Below are positions 53,901 through 63,265 of a DNA stretch of 64,000 nucleotides, piece after piece. This DNA is from an uncultured Paracoccaceae bacterium (GTDB lineage: Bacteria > Pseudomonadota > Alphaproteobacteria > Rhodobacterales > Rhodobacteraceae). Under the pieces are notes generated by a model. The model did not search any database. It had not been told where the DNA came from and was given only the letters and a program-made list of their open reading frames with translations. The stretch is taken from contig CANLDA010000003.1 of NCBI GenBank assembly GCA_947489325.1, positions 62,001 to 126,000 on the forward strand, read 5' to 3'. Made by a program: the position numbers and the translations under genes. The stretch's first letter is position 1. Each line of letters opens with the position of its first letter.

Positions 53901-56391
53901 TTCAGTGATGTCCAATCGCCTAATCACAACCAAGGCCGTCGAAGTCAGCGAAGGCGAAAGCGTGATCCCACTTGAGGTAACAAAAGACTGGGGCACTGGT
54001 GCCTATGTGACTGCAACTGTAATCCGCCCAATGAATGCTGAAGCGGGTCACAACCCGGCTCGCTCAATGGGGTTGGAATATGCCAAAATTGACCCTGGCA
54101 CCAAAGCGTTGAGCCTCGCTCTATCTGCTCCCGAAAAAATGGCACCCAATGGGTTGCTAGAAGTAAAGATCGACGTTGATGGCATATCTGAAGGCGAAAC
54201 CGCCTATGTCACCTTGGCGGCCGTGGATGTGGGTATCTTGAATTTAACCGCATACCAAAGTCCCGACCCTTCGACCCACTATTTTGGACAACGCCGCCTT
54301 GGCGTAGAGATTCGCGACCTTTATGGACGGTTGATTGATGGTTTGAACGGCGAGATGGGAGATATTCGATCTGGCGGAGACGCAAGCAGCGCCGCGCGCC
54401 TGCAATCCCCCCCACCAACCGAAGAATTGGTCGCCTATTTCGAAGGACCAGTTGCCGTTGATGCAGACGGTAAGGCCACCGTTCAATTTGATCTTCCAGA
54501 ATTTAACGGCACCGTCCGCCTGATGGCCGTCGCCTGGAGCGAAAGCGCAGTTGGTCAGGCAGAACGTGACGTTTTGGTACGCAATCCTGTTGTGGTCTCG
54601 GCCAGCCTGCCACGTTTCCTTGCGCCCCGCGATCAAAGCCGCCTGTTGCTGGAAATCACCCACGCCGAAGGCCCAAGTGGTCGTATGGGACTAGACGTCA
54701 CTGCAGAGGGCATCACTCTTACGGGGGATATTCCATCCGGAATCACATTAGGGGATCAGGAAACGCAACGCCTGTCAGTGCCTATATCGGCCCTTCACAC
54801 CGGTGATCACACGCTGCGTGTGGCGCTGACCACGCCAGAGGGGCGACAATTGGTAAAAATCCTAACATTGCCCGTGCGCGCCAACGACCCAGAAATAAGT
54901 GTGACCCAACGAGTTGTGTTGGACGCAGGCGACACGTTCACCCTTGATGACAACCTCTTTTCCGATTTCCAGCGAGGCACCGGGTCTGCGGTCGTATCTT
55001 CTGGCGCGTTGGCGCGATTTGATGCACCGGGGCTGTTGCAGACATTGGACAGATACCCCTATGGCTGCACCGAACAGATCACCTCCAAAGCGCTGCCACT
55101 GCTGTATTTTGATGATGTTGCCAACGCATTGGGTCTAGCCTCTCGTGACACGGTACAAGAACGCGTAGATCAAGCGATTGTGCGGGTTCTGACACGCCAA
55201 GCCAGCAACGGGGCCTTTGGTCTATGGCGCGCGCAATCTGGCGATTTCTGGCTGGATTCTTATGTCAGCGATTTCCTATCGCGCGCACGCATCCAAGGTT
55301 ACGACGTCCCTGAGCGGGCCTTTCGCCAATCCATGGATAACTTGCGCAACCGCGTGAATTATGCCCCTGATTTTGATAAAGGCGGCACCGACATCGCCTA
55401 TGCTCTGATGGTTTTGGCCCGCGAAGGCGCGGCAAGTATGGGCGATTTACGGTATTACGCAGACGTAAAGGCCAAGGCATTTTCCACCCCACTGGCTGCG
55501 GCACAACTTGGCACTGCGCTGGCGTATTACGGGGATCAGACCCGATCGGATCGCATGTTCGCCCAAGCTGCGCGCATGATGTCCCAACGCATGGGGGATG
55601 AAAAAGACGCGCTGTGGCGGGTGGATTATGGCACCAACCTGCGCGATGCGGCAGGTGTGTTGTCTCTCGCAGTAGAGGCCGGCAGCGAAGTGATTGATCG
55701 GCAAACCCTTGCAACCCGCATTTCCTCGTCACGTTCCCACCTTTCGACACAGGAAAGCACATGGACATTGCTGGCTGCAAAGGCATTGATAGACGAGCCA
55801 TCCTCGTCAGGATTGCAAATCAATGGCGAGGAATTGCAGGGCCCGCTGCTACGTACCTATGAAGGTCAAAGCCCAATAGCGGTCTATAACGGGGGTGCAG
55901 ATGCAACTGACCTGACCATCACCTCGGCAGGCATTCCGACCTACCCATTGACCAAAGGCGGGTATGGGTATGCGATTGATCGCACTTATTACCACATGGA
56001 TGGCACTGCGGCCGATCTGGCTTCGTTGCGCTCTGGGGATAGATTGGTGACTGTGCTTAAGGTCTCTCCTTTCCAAAAGGTCGGGGCACGACTGATGGTC
56101 AATGATCCGCTTCCGGCCGGGCTTGAAATCGATAATCCCAATTTGTTGAGCTCCGGCGACATTCGGGAATTGGATTGGCTCAAGACAACCTATGCCGAGC
56201 ACAGCGAATTCCGTTCTGATCGCTTTCTCGCTGCGGTCGATTGGCGTTCAGACAAACCCTTTATGTTGGCCTATGTGGTGCGCGCCGTGGCGCCCGGCAC
56301 CTATCATCATCCGGCTGCCTCTGTGGAAGACATGTACCGCCCGCAGTATCGCGCCAACACCGATGTGGGTGGCGTGATGGTCACTGAATGA
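50968..56391 (+). CDS. Bacterial alpha-2-macroglobulin family protein with a PAN-type domain
   Basis: A 1807-residue periplasmic or membrane-anchored protease trap. The signal peptide (MRVLLSAIICVMTMCSAAFA) precedes a PAN/apple-like segment (residues about 30-80, with a pattern of at least four cysteines), the macroglobulin repeats, and the reactive thioester C1367-TEQ1370 (YPYGCTEQITSK) in the TED domain. It is longer than E. coli YfhM (about 1650). ATG 50968 is preceded by GGGAGG. Its stop overlaps the pbpC start (ATGA): this pair is a known envelope-defence module in which the trap blocks foreign proteases and PbpC repairs the wall. Confidence 0.94.
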   Translation: MRVLLSAIICVMTMCSAAFAQDNIVLDKRVVVTRDVDFYGSDLQNLFDTTYEACRNACLSNNSCQAFTFNSRSNACFPKSDVTERQPYEGAVSAEVYPTDPQVLANAAARLNDIGFVGSSSLSQARDQAMDIGWIHAPGPWNVADMIDAAQDRRAQSDIESAMRWTGGAIGKADTSDLWVEYARLNSDLSKSASSNKSKYRNRVLSAAINGYLRAQRPAEQVNALVVMAQALEDRGRGRDMISALRLAENLQPRDDVAAMLDKAIGKYGFRITEHRVDNNAAAPRICAEFSEGLIKAGQDYAPFVKVPNQQLAVEAEGRQICLSGVEHGKRYTVTFREGLPANSGERLIRDVQLSLYIRDRDPAVRFPGRAFVLPRSDTAGLPIETINLNVVDLELLRVSDRNILRTIQDSSFGNPLSYYQIDDFRRDVAEVVWTGTGDVQNTLNRDMTTRLPMGEAISDLKPGVYALVASVPGSDIYDERNATQWFVLSDIGITTLSGTDGLHVFARGLGNTTALTDLKVTLLSRSNRVLGTAQTDSDGQAHFAPGLTRGTGGAAPALVLLEGGDDFAFLPLTDPAFDLSDRGVEGRPPAPQVDVFLTTDRGAYRAGETVYATALARGPLADAISGLPLTAILTRPDGVEYARHASLNDKAGGHVFTLPIGSTAPRGRWTLALKSDLEAAPLAVAKFLVEDFLPERIDFDTVIKAQIVRASDRPNMTVDARYLFGAPGADLPIEGEVTLLARSEIKGFTGYKFGRHDEGFRPRTSYFGDARTNAQGLATVSLELPNVEANGRPLEAFIRTRVSEGSGRPVERTLTHPITADGPMIGIRPEFDDVLAEGSTAAFRLIALNDTLQPTNMSVKWTVNRVKTRYQWYQLYGDWNWEPITTRERVATGTATLGTDPTDISTPVEWGEYEVVVERLDGGYVASSMSFYAGWYAPADVSKTPDTLELSLDQSQYHEGDTAMLRIVPRYAGTAMISVMSNRLITTKAVEVSEGESVIPLEVTKDWGTGAYVTATVIRPMNAEAGHNPARSMGLEYAKIDPGTKALSLALSAPEKMAPNGLLEVKIDVDGISEGETAYVTLAAVDVGILNLTAYQSPDPSTHYFGQRRLGVEIRDLYGRLIDGLNGEMGDIRSGGDASSAARLQSPPPTEELVAYFEGPVAVDADGKATVQFDLPEFNGTVRLMAVAWSESAVGQAERDVLVRNPVVVSASLPRFLAPRDQSRLLLEITHAEGPSGRMGLDVTAEGITLTGDIPSGITLGDQETQRLSVPISALHTGDHTLRVALTTPEGRQLVKILTLPVRANDPEISVTQRVVLDAGDTFTLDDNLFSDFQRGTGSAVVSSGALARFDAPGLLQTLDRYPYGCTEQITSKALPLLYFDDVANALGLASRDTVQERVDQAIVRVLTRQASNGAFGLWRAQSGDFWLDSYVSDFLSRARIQGYDVPERAFRQSMDNLRNRVNYAPDFDKGGTDIAYALMVLAREGAASMGDLRYYADVKAKAFSTPLAAAQLGTALAYYGDQTRSDRMFAQAARMMSQRMGDEKDALWRVDYGTNLRDAAGVLSLAVEAGSEVIDRQTLATRISSSRSHLSTQESTWTLLAAKALIDEPSSSGLQINGEELQGPLLRTYEGQSPIAVYNGGADATDLTITSAGIPTYPLTKGGYGYAIDRTYYHMDGTAADLASLRSGDRLVTVLKVSPFQKVGARLMVNDPLPAGLEIDNPNLLSSGDIRELDWLKTTYAEHSEFRSDRFLAAVDWRSDKPFMLAYVVRAVAPGTYHHPAASVEDMYRPQYRANTDVGGVMVTE

Positions 56392-58430
56392 GGCGTTTTG
56401 CCCTCTTTCTCCTATGCCTGACGCTCTGGATGGGGGCGTTGGGACGGGATGCGTTTGATCGCTATATCGACGCAACCGCCCTGCCCAATGTTCTGGGCAA
56501 CCATTCGGTCGAAGTACGGGATCGCAACGACAGATTGCTGCGCGCCTTTACTGTGGAAAACGGGCGCTGGCGGTTGAATGTGACACCCGATCAGGTTGAT
56601 CCTGAATATGTGCGGATGCTGATCGCATTTGAGGATAAACGATTTTATTCCCACGCAGGCGTGGACCCTTTGACAATGGTACGCGCGGCGGGACAGGCCC
56701 TGTGGAATGGCCGCGTTGTCTCAGGCGGATCGACCCTAACGATGCAGGTTGCACGGCTGTTGGAAAATGGCGGCACACGGCAGTGGTCAGGAAAATGGCG
56801 ACAAATGCGGGTTGCCTTGGCGTTAGAGCGCCGTCTATCCAAACGCGATATTTTGCGCCTTTACCTGACCAATGCGCCCTTTGGGGGAAACCTAGAAGGG
56901 GTGCGCGCAGCCACTCTTGCCTATTTCGGCAAGGAGCCACATCGCCTGACCCATGCAGAGGCCGCTCTACTGGTCGCCTTGCCTCAAAGCCCCGAAACCC
57001 GCAGACCCGATCGGTTTCAAAGCCGCGCAATGACGGCGCGGGACCACGTGTTGCAGCGATTGCATAACAAGGGTGTATTGTCATCAGATGCGCTGACGAT
57101 TGCCATCAATGACCCTCTGCCCACTCAAAAAGCAAAGTTCCCAGCATTAGCCCCGCATCTGTCACACCGCGCCAAATCGGAACGCCCCGATACGCGTGTG
57201 CATCGCCTGACGCTTGATGCCACTCTGCAACAAAGCCTAGAGACGCTGGCCGCTAGTGCCTTACACGGGCAAGACAGTCGCCTGTCCATCGCCATTGTGG
57301 TGGCAGACCATTCAAGCGGGGAAATCCTGTCATCCATTGGATCAGCGAACTATTCAGCAAAGGCTGGCCAACAAGGGTACGTTGATATGACGGTGGCCAC
57401 CCGGTCACCGGGGTCAACTCTCAAACCGCTGGTCTATGGTTTGGCCTTTGATCTGGGGCTTGCCCATCCCGAAACCATCATTGCCGATCAACCTGTACAA
57501 TTTGGCACCTACGCCCCCCAAAATTTCGACGGTCAGATTCGAGGAGAGCTGCGCGTGGCGGATGCCCTGCGCCTGTCTTTGAATATCCCGGCGGTTTTGC
57601 TGACCGACGCGCTTGGCCCTGCCCGATTGATGAGCGCACTGCGTGCCTCGGGTGCAAAACCAAAGTTGCCCGGCGGTCAGGCCGGGCTTGCGGTGGTGTT
57701 GGGGGGGGTTGGTGTGACGCTTGAAGATCTGACACAGCTTTACGCGGTACAGGCCAACGAAGGAAAGGTCGTGCCCCTGACATGGCGTACAGATCAGCCC
57801 ATTGCATCACATCAGTCCCGTATCCTAAGCCGTGCGTCTGCATGGCATTTATCGCATATTCTTGCTCAGAATGTTTCGCCTTTTGGGGGCACGCAAAACA
57901 GGCTCGCCTATAAAACAGGCACCAGTTATGGGCATCGGGATGCCTGGGCTATCGGCTATGATGGGGACCACGTGGCAGGTGTCTGGATTGGCCGTCCCGA
58001 TGGCACGCCCGTGCCCGGTGCCTTTGGGGGCGACCTTGCCGCGCCTGTTTTGTTTGAGGTGTTTCAACGCCTGAAACCTGAACTAACGCCATTCGGCCCA
58101 CCGCCACCCGAAACCTTGATGGTCAGCGCCGCAGCCTTGCCGCCTCCGTTACAGCGGTTCAAGGGACGCAATGCCGTGTTTCAGGATACGGACGCGCCCA
58201 GCCTGATCTTTCCTCCCAATGGCGCGCGCATGACGTACAGTGCGGACGGAGTGTTATTGAGGGTAAGGGATGGCGCCTTACCTGTAACCGTTTTGGCCAA
58301 TGGGTTGCCTATGATCACCCGCAGTCAGCGCCGTGAGATGTTGTTGCCACTGGCCGAGGTAGGTGCCTCGACCCTGACAGTGATTGATGCGAAGGGGCGC
58401 AGTGATCAGGTCAATATTTGGGTTGAATAG
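56388..58430 (+). CDS. pbpC: Penicillin-binding protein 1C
   Basis: A 680-residue bifunctional PBP. An N-terminal anchor (1-19) leads to the GT51 glycosyltransferase domain with E82 in FEDKRFYSHAGVDP and GGSTLTMQVARLL. The transpeptidase has S343-TLK (SPGSTLKP), S397-LN and K509-TGTS. A C-terminal BiPBP_C domain (from about residue 600) is present. It is translationally coupled to the alpha-2-macroglobulin gene. Confidence 0.96.
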   Translation: MRRFALFLLCLTLWMGALGRDAFDRYIDATALPNVLGNHSVEVRDRNDRLLRAFTVENGRWRLNVTPDQVDPEYVRMLIAFEDKRFYSHAGVDPLTMVRAAGQALWNGRVVSGGSTLTMQVARLLENGGTRQWSGKWRQMRVALALERRLSKRDILRLYLTNAPFGGNLEGVRAATLAYFGKEPHRLTHAEAALLVALPQSPETRRPDRFQSRAMTARDHVLQRLHNKGVLSSDALTIAINDPLPTQKAKFPALAPHLSHRAKSERPDTRVHRLTLDATLQQSLETLAASALHGQDSRLSIAIVVADHSSGEILSSIGSANYSAKAGQQGYVDMTVATRSPGSTLKPLVYGLAFDLGLAHPETIIADQPVQFGTYAPQNFDGQIRGELRVADALRLSLNIPAVLLTDALGPARLMSALRASGAKPKLPGGQAGLAVVLGGVGVTLEDLTQLYAVQANEGKVVPLTWRTDQPIASHQSRILSRASAWHLSHILAQNVSPFGGTQNRLAYKTGTSYGHRDAWAIGYDGDHVAGVWIGRPDGTPVPGAFGGDLAAPVLFEVFQRLKPELTPFGPPPPETLMVSAAALPPPLQRFKGRNAVFQDTDAPSLIFPPNGARMTYSADGVLLRVRDGALPVTVLANGLPMITRSQRREMLLPLAEVGASTLTVIDAKGRSDQVNIWVE

Positions 58431-58433
58431 ACT

Positions 58434-59609
58434 CTATAGACGCTCAATCGCCAAGGCGATACCCTGCCCACCACCGATACACATGGTGATCAACGCCTTG
58501 GATCCACCAATGCGCTCCAACTCATGCAGCGCCTTGACTGTGATGATTGATCCGGTCGCCCCCACCGGATGCCCCAGCGCAATCGCACCGCCGTTCGGGT
58601 TCACCTTGGCCGGATCAAGTTCAAGTCCTTTGTTCACCGCAATTGCTTGTGCGGCAAACGCTTCGTTTGATTCAACCACGTCAAAGTCCCCAATGTTCAA
58701 TCCCGTCTTGACCAAAAGGTTTTCAACGGCTGGCACCGGGCCAATGCCCATCACTTCGGGGCGCACACCAGCATGGGCATACCCCAGAATACGCGCACGT
58801 GGTTTTAGCCCTGCATGCTCTGCCGCATCTGCACGCGCCAGTACAAGCGCCGCAGCGCCGTCATTGACGCCAGATGCATTGCCCGCCGTCACGCGCCCAT
58901 CTTTTTTGAAAACAGCCCGCAATTTGCCAAGACTTTCGGGGGTGGAGGGCGTCGGATGTTCATCCACCTCAAAAGACACAAGATCGCGTTTGACCTTTAC
59001 CTCAACCGGGGTGATCTGATCCTTGAAATACCCTGCCGCAATCGCAGCCGCCGCGCGGGTTTGGCTTTCAAGCGCAAAGGCATCCATCTGTTCACGAGTC
59101 ACGTCGTGTTCATCCGCCACATTTTCTGCCGTCACCCCCATATGACCCGTCCCAAATGGACAGTTCAACGCACCCAACATCATATCCAGCGTGCGCACAT
59201 CTCCCATCTTATGACCCCAGCGTTGGCTTGGAATGATATGGGGCGAGCGGCTCATGCTTTCCGCCCCACCTGCAAGGGCGAAATCCGCATCCCCCAACAT
59301 CAGCGATTGCATGGCCGATACGATCGCCTGCACGCCTGAGCCACACAAGCGGTTCACATTCATGGCAGGGGTGGCTTCTGAAATACCCGCAGCAATCGCA
59401 GCCACCCGAGACAGATACATATCGCGTGGTTCAGTATTGATCACATGCCCAAAAACCACATGGCCAATTTGCCCACCGTCAACACCAGCCCGAGTCAGAG
59501 CTGCTTTTGCGGCCACTGTTGCCAGATCAATAGGCGATGTCGCCGCCAGCGATCCCCCGAAAGTGCCAATTGCAGTGCGCGCGCCGGATAGAATGACAAC
59601 ATCAGACAT
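58434..59609 (-). CDS. Acetyl-CoA C-acyltransferase (thiolase)
   Basis: A 391-residue thiolase of the PhaA/AtoB group, condensing or cleaving acetoacetyl-CoA-type substrates. The nucleophile is C89 (NRLCGSGVQAI); the C-terminal GGAIALGHPVGATGS holds the catalytic His, and MCIGGGQG the second Cys. AAAGGAAA precedes ATG 59609. It stands alone and convergent to pbpC, with no beta-oxidation partner next to it, so the physiological substrate is not decided. Confidence 0.93.
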   Translation of the reverse strand: MSDVVILSGARTAIGTFGGSLAATSPIDLATVAAKAALTRAGVDGGQIGHVVFGHVINTEPRDMYLSRVAAIAAGISEATPAMNVNRLCGSGVQAIVSAMQSLMLGDADFALAGGAESMSRSPHIIPSQRWGHKMGDVRTLDMMLGALNCPFGTGHMGVTAENVADEHDVTREQMDAFALESQTRAAAAIAAGYFKDQITPVEVKVKRDLVSFEVDEHPTPSTPESLGKLRAVFKKDGRVTAGNASGVNDGAAALVLARADAAEHAGLKPRARILGYAHAGVRPEVMGIGPVPAVENLLVKTGLNIGDFDVVESNEAFAAQAIAVNKGLELDPAKVNPNGGAIALGHPVGATGSIITVKALHELERIGGSKALITMCIGGGQGIALAIERL

Positions 59610-59733
59610 GTGATTTCCTTTGAATTCATGCTTTTCCATAGGGTAGTTTCCACAGAACGCAGGTCAACGTGTGATTGGCCCCATTGACGTCACGTGCATT
59701 GACACTGACGCCACAGCACGGCAGTTGAGAGAC

Positions 59734-60297
59734 ATGAATATGGAAAGCGAAATACTGAATCTGCTGCCCGCGCGCCTGAAAGAAGCGCGCCGCTCGCAAG
59801 GCTTGTCTTTGGATGCTGTGGCCAAACTGTCCGGTGTGTCCCGCTCTATGGTCAGCCAGATTGAGCGCGGCGAAAGCAGCCCAACCATTGCAACCCTGTG
59901 GAACCTGACCCGCGCCCTGCAGGTCGATTTCGCCGGACTGCTGGACGACAGCAATCAGGCCGACCGGGTCGAAGTGTTGCGCGCTGACCAGATACCTGAA
60001 ATCGAAAACCGTGGCGAAGGCTGCCGCATTCGCATCCTGTCCCCACCCGAAGACGCCGGGAAACATGAATTATATGATTTGCGGTTCAGTACAGGCGGAA
60101 AATTGGACAGCAAACCCCACACACGCGGTGCGCGGGAACATCTGACTGTAGTGGAAGGTCAGGTCAAAGTGACCTCTGGTAGCGCTTCTGAACTTCTGCG
60201 GGCAGGGGATAATGCACGCTATGCCGCAGATGTCCCCCATTGTATCGAAGCCATAGACGGCAGCGCTCGCGCCTTTCTGGTCGTACAAAACGCCTGA
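59734..60297 (+). CDS. XRE-family regulator with a cupin domain
   Basis: A 187-residue regulator: N-terminal helix-turn-helix (LPARLKEARRSQGLSLDAVAKLSGVSRSMVSQIERGESSPTIATLWNLTRALQV) and a C-terminal cupin barrel (REHLTVVEGQVKVTSG...GDNARYAADVPHCIEAI). ATG 59734 is chosen; 59740 is also possible. The gene is divergent from the thiolase and precedes the kbl-tdh operon by 340 bases, either of which it may control. Such proteins often sense amino acids or amines. Confidence 0.9.
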   Translation: MNMESEILNLLPARLKEARRSQGLSLDAVAKLSGVSRSMVSQIERGESSPTIATLWNLTRALQVDFAGLLDDSNQADRVEVLRADQIPEIENRGEGCRIRILSPPEDAGKHELYDLRFSTGGKLDSKPHTRGAREHLTVVEGQVKVTSGSASELLRAGDNARYAADVPHCIEAIDGSARAFLVVQNA

Positions 60298-60298
60298 A

Positions 60299-60460
60299 TT
60301 AGTCTTTATTTTTTTCTGCTGCAGCTTTCATCCGAGCCAACAATGCCGCTTTAGGATCTGCCTTGCCATAGGGATTTTTCGCGGATCCTTTGGCATTATG
60401 TTCCTGATGATGCGGCGTGTTTTTGGCGTTTTTGGGGGCGCCTGATTTTTTGTAGTCCAT
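60299..60460 (-). CDS. Small basic protein (53 residues)
   Basis: AAGGAGA lies 8 bases upstream of ATG 60460. The product is lysine- and alanine-rich, begins MDYKKSGAPKNAKN, has a histidine pair (PHHQEHNAKG) and an NPYGKADPKAALLARMKAAAEK tail predicted helical. Its stop lies one base from the cupin-regulator stop, tail to tail. The composition and ribosome site favour a real gene; similar small proteins seem common in Rhodobacterales. Function unknown. Confidence 0.7.
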   Translation of the reverse strand: MDYKKSGAPKNAKNTPHHQEHNAKGSAKNPYGKADPKAALLARMKAAAEKNKD

Positions 60461-60550
60461 CGCACATCTCCTTCAAGGCTGATCCGATGGGTGCTCTTGC
60501 CCGAAAACCCATGTGGTCGCAAGCGCCTTGTTTTCATGAAGTCCACAATA

Positions 60551-60587
60551 ACGGACATAAATCCGTGATGTGGAAATTATGAATTTC
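60551..60587. promoter_or_regulatory. Inverted repeats upstream of kbl
   Basis: ACGGA-CATAAA-TCCGT (60551-60566) and GAAATT-ATG-AATTTC (60573-60587) are two adjacent perfect inverted repeats 50-86 bases before the kbl start. They may be operators for the cupin regulator or an Lrp-type protein. Confidence 0.4.
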
Positions 60588-60637
60588 AAATTTCATTCCG
60601 TTATGATAGAATGTCGTCCAAAATAAGGGATATCATC

Positions 60638-61825
60638 ATGTCAGAACGTTTCATTACGCATATCGAATCCACTCTTCAGCAAATCGATGCCGAAGGCATG
60701 ATGAAACGTGAACGCATGATTACTTCGCCTCAAGGTGGCGCAATCACTGTAGGGGGACGCGAGGTTATCAACCTGTGTGCCAATAACTATCTTGGGTTGG
60801 CGGACCATCCAGATTTGATTTCGGCTGCCCAGAACGCCATGGGCCCCAAGGGGTTTGGCATGGCTTCGGTTCGATTTATCTGTGGCACGCAAGATATTCA
60901 CCGAACGCTGGAACAACGGCTGGCGCATTTTCTAAATAAGGACGACGCGATCCTGTTTGCTGCCTGTTTTGATGCGAATGGTGGTTTGTTCGAGCCTTTG
61001 TTAGGCTCAGAAGATGCGATCATTTCTGACAGCCTGAATCATGCTTCCATCATCGACGGGGTGCGACTGTGTAAGGCAAAGCGGTATCGTTACTTGAACA
61101 ACGATATGCATGATCTTGAGGCGTGGCTAAAACAAGCTCGCGCAGACGGGGTGCGCCATATCATGATTGCCACGGATGGCGTATTCAGCATGGACGGTTA
61201 CCTTGCCAACCTGCCTGAAATTACGCGGCTGGCACATGAATACGATGCGCTGGTGATGGTCGATGATTGTCACGCCACGGGCTTCATGGGGCCACGCGGC
61301 GCGGGCACACCAGATCATTTTGGTGTGGATGTGGACATTCTGACAGGGACGCTTGGCAAAGCACTTGGGGGGGCCATTGGCGGTTATATCGCCGGGCCGC
61401 AGCCAGTGATTGACCTATTGCGGCAGCGTGCGCGGCCCTATCTTTTCTCTAACTCGCTGCCGCCCGCAATCGTTGCCGCCGGTATAGAGGCAATTCGATT
61501 GGTAGAAGAAGGCGATGACTTGCGCAGGCGGCTGTTTGAAAACGCACGATACTGGCGCGATGGATTGGAAGAACTGGGCTTTGATATCCTGCCCGGTGAA
61601 CATCCGATCATTCCCGTGATGTTGGGAGAGGCGCAACTGGCCCAAGACATGGCAGCACGGTTGTTTGACGAAGGCGTTTTTGTCAGCGGGTTCTTTTTTC
61701 CAGTCGTGCCCCGTGGACAAGCACGCATCCGCACGCAAATGAACGCCGCTCTAACGCGCGATGAATTGGATCTTGCCTTGGTCGCCTTTGGCAAGGTTGG
61801 CCGTGAACTGGGGGTAATCTCATGA
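60638..61825 (+). CDS. kbl: Glycine C-acetyltransferase (2-amino-3-ketobutyrate CoA ligase)
   Basis: A 395-residue PLP enzyme that splits 2-amino-3-ketobutyrate with CoA to glycine and acetyl-CoA, the second step of threonine breakdown. Motifs: [69 protein letters not shown] and the PLP lysine in [14 protein letters not shown]. The stop overlaps the tdh start by ATGA. Confidence 0.97.
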   Translation: MSERFITHIESTLQQIDAEGMMKRERMITSPQGGAITVGGREVINLCANNYLGLADHPDLISAAQNAMGPKGFGMASVRFICGTQDIHRTLEQRLAHFLNKDDAILFAACFDANGGLFEPLLGSEDAIISDSLNHASIIDGVRLCKAKRYRYLNNDMHDLEAWLKQARADGVRHIMIATDGVFSMDGYLANLPEITRLAHEYDALVMVDDCHATGFMGPRGAGTPDHFGVDVDILTGTLGKALGGAIGGYIAGPQPVIDLLRQRARPYLFSNSLPPAIVAAGIEAIRLVEEGDDLRRRLFENARYWRDGLEELGFDILPGEHPIIPVMLGEAQLAQDMAARLFDEGVFVSGFFFPVVPRGQARIRTQMNAALTRDELDLALVAFGKVGRELGVIS

Positions 61826-62862
61826 CCAATATGATGAAAGCATTGGAAAAATCCAAACCTCAGGAAGGGTTATGGATGGTTCAGGCCCCAGTGCCGGAAA
61901 TCAGCCAAGATGAGGTGCTGATCCGCGTGAACAAAACCGGGATTTGCGGCACAGATATTCACATCTGGAATTGGGACGATTGGGCCAGCGCCACGGTGCC
62001 TGTGCCCATGATCACCGGGCACGAATTCGCCGGTGAAATCGTCGAGCTGGGCAAAGATGTTGAGGGACTGCACATCGGACAGCGCTGTTCTGGCGAGGGG
62101 CATCTGGTTGAATTGGACAGCCGCCAAAGCCGATCCGGCAAGTTTCATCTTGATCCGGGCACCCGCGGGGTTGGGGTGAATGTGCAAGGCGCGTTTGCCC
62201 AATATCTGTGCCTGCCTGCGTTTAACGTCGTGCCATTGCCCGATGACATCCCGGATGCGATCGGCGCAATTTTGGACCCATTGGGCAATGCAGTTCACAC
62301 CGCGTTAAGTTTTGATTTACTGGGTGAAGATGTGTTGATCACCGGGGCCGGGCCAATTGGCATCATGGCGGCAGCCGTTGCACGTCATGCCGGGGCGCGC
62401 AATGTGGTCATCACCGACATAAACGCAGATCGGCTGCGCCTGGCGGGACATGTGGTGCCCACTGTGCGGACTGTTGATGTGTCCACAGAAGATCTGACTG
62501 ATGTGATCCACGAACTGGGCCTGAAAGAAGGCTTTGACGTCGGCCTAGAGATGTCAGGCAGCCAAGCCGCGCTGGATCAAATGGTCGAGGCCATGGTCAT
62601 GGGTGGCAAAATTGCCCTGCTTGGTATTCCGCCAGGCAAATCCCCGGTAGATTGGTCTCATATCGTGTTCAAGGCCATCACAATCAAAGGTGTCTATGGC
62701 CGTGAAATGTTTGAAACTTGGTACAAGATGATCGCCATGTTGCAAAACGGGCTGGATGTCAGCCGGGTCATCACCCATGAATTTGCCGTTGACGATTTTC
62801 AAGATGGATTTGCAGTAATGAAATCAGGGCAATCCGGCAAAGTTGTTCTGAATTGGCGCTAG
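61822..62862 (+). CDS. tdh: L-threonine 3-dehydrogenase lacking structural-zinc cysteines
   Basis: A 346-residue medium-chain dehydrogenase oxidising threonine to 2-amino-3-ketobutyrate. The catalytic zinc ligands C42, H67 and E68 ([20 protein letters not shown]) are present, as is the NAD motif ([18 protein letters not shown]). The lobe that in E. coli Tdh holds structural zinc through C93, C96, C99 and C107 here has E97, S100, S103 and D111 at the exactly matching positions, while flanking SGEGH and GVGVN are kept. It is the second gene of kbl-tdh. Confidence 0.95.
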   Translation: MTNMMKALEKSKPQEGLWMVQAPVPEISQDEVLIRVNKTGICGTDIHIWNWDDWASATVPVPMITGHEFAGEIVELGKDVEGLHIGQRCSGEGHLVELDSRQSRSGKFHLDPGTRGVGVNVQGAFAQYLCLPAFNVVPLPDDIPDAIGAILDPLGNAVHTALSFDLLGEDVLITGAGPIGIMAAAVARHAGARNVVITDINADRLRLAGHVVPTVRTVDVSTEDLTDVIHELGLKEGFDVGLEMSGSQAALDQMVEAMVMGGKIALLGIPPGKSPVDWSHIVFKAITIKGVYGREMFETWYKMIAMLQNGLDVSRVITHEFAVDDFQDGFAVMKSGQSGKVVLNWR

Positions 62863-62895
62863 GCTTGGTCTTTATCTTTGATCGCCGAACAATCT

Positions 62896-62938
62896 GCCCG
62901 CCGCGCTTTCATAAGAAAGAGAGAGATGCGCGACGGGC
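62896..62938. other. Hairpin downstream of tdh
   Basis: GCCCG.CGCGC pairs with GCGCG.CGGGC (one C-A mismatch), with an inner CTTTC-ATAA-GAAAG stem. No T-run follows. It may stabilise or end the kbl-tdh mRNA. The rest of 62939-62995 shows nothing recognisable. Confidence 0.4.
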
Positions 62939-62995
62939 CACCGATACCCAGATCCATGCAAGCACGACAAAACTGGGCAATGATCTCTGATCACA

Positions 62996-63157
62996 TCAGA
63001 CCCGACCCGAGAACGTAAACGCCCTCAGCTTCCCCAATGACCTGAGCAAGCCACGCAAACTGGGCTGTGGTCCCATTTGCACCATATCCGCAGCGCGAAA
63101 CATTCTGCGCCGTTCGTTCAAGCGTGCCTTTTCATGACCAAAACTGTGCATAATCAT
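62996..63157 (-). CDS. Possible small basic protein
   Basis: A 53-residue frame (MIMHSFGHEKARLNERRRMFRAAD...), with GGGGA just upstream of the ATG. It is arginine-rich in the middle and ends FTFSGRV. Coding character is modest and no family was recognised; it may be chance. Confidence 0.3.
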   Translation of the reverse strand: MIMHSFGHEKARLNERRRMFRAADMVQMGPQPSLRGLLRSLGKLRAFTFSGRV

Positions 63158-63265
63158 TCCCCAAATACTTGGCCCCCACCATGGAGAACGATGATGGCAA
63201 AGCATTACCGACCCGTTAATTGGATGGGGGGCAGGATGGGTGATCAAGAATCAATTTAAGGAAAG

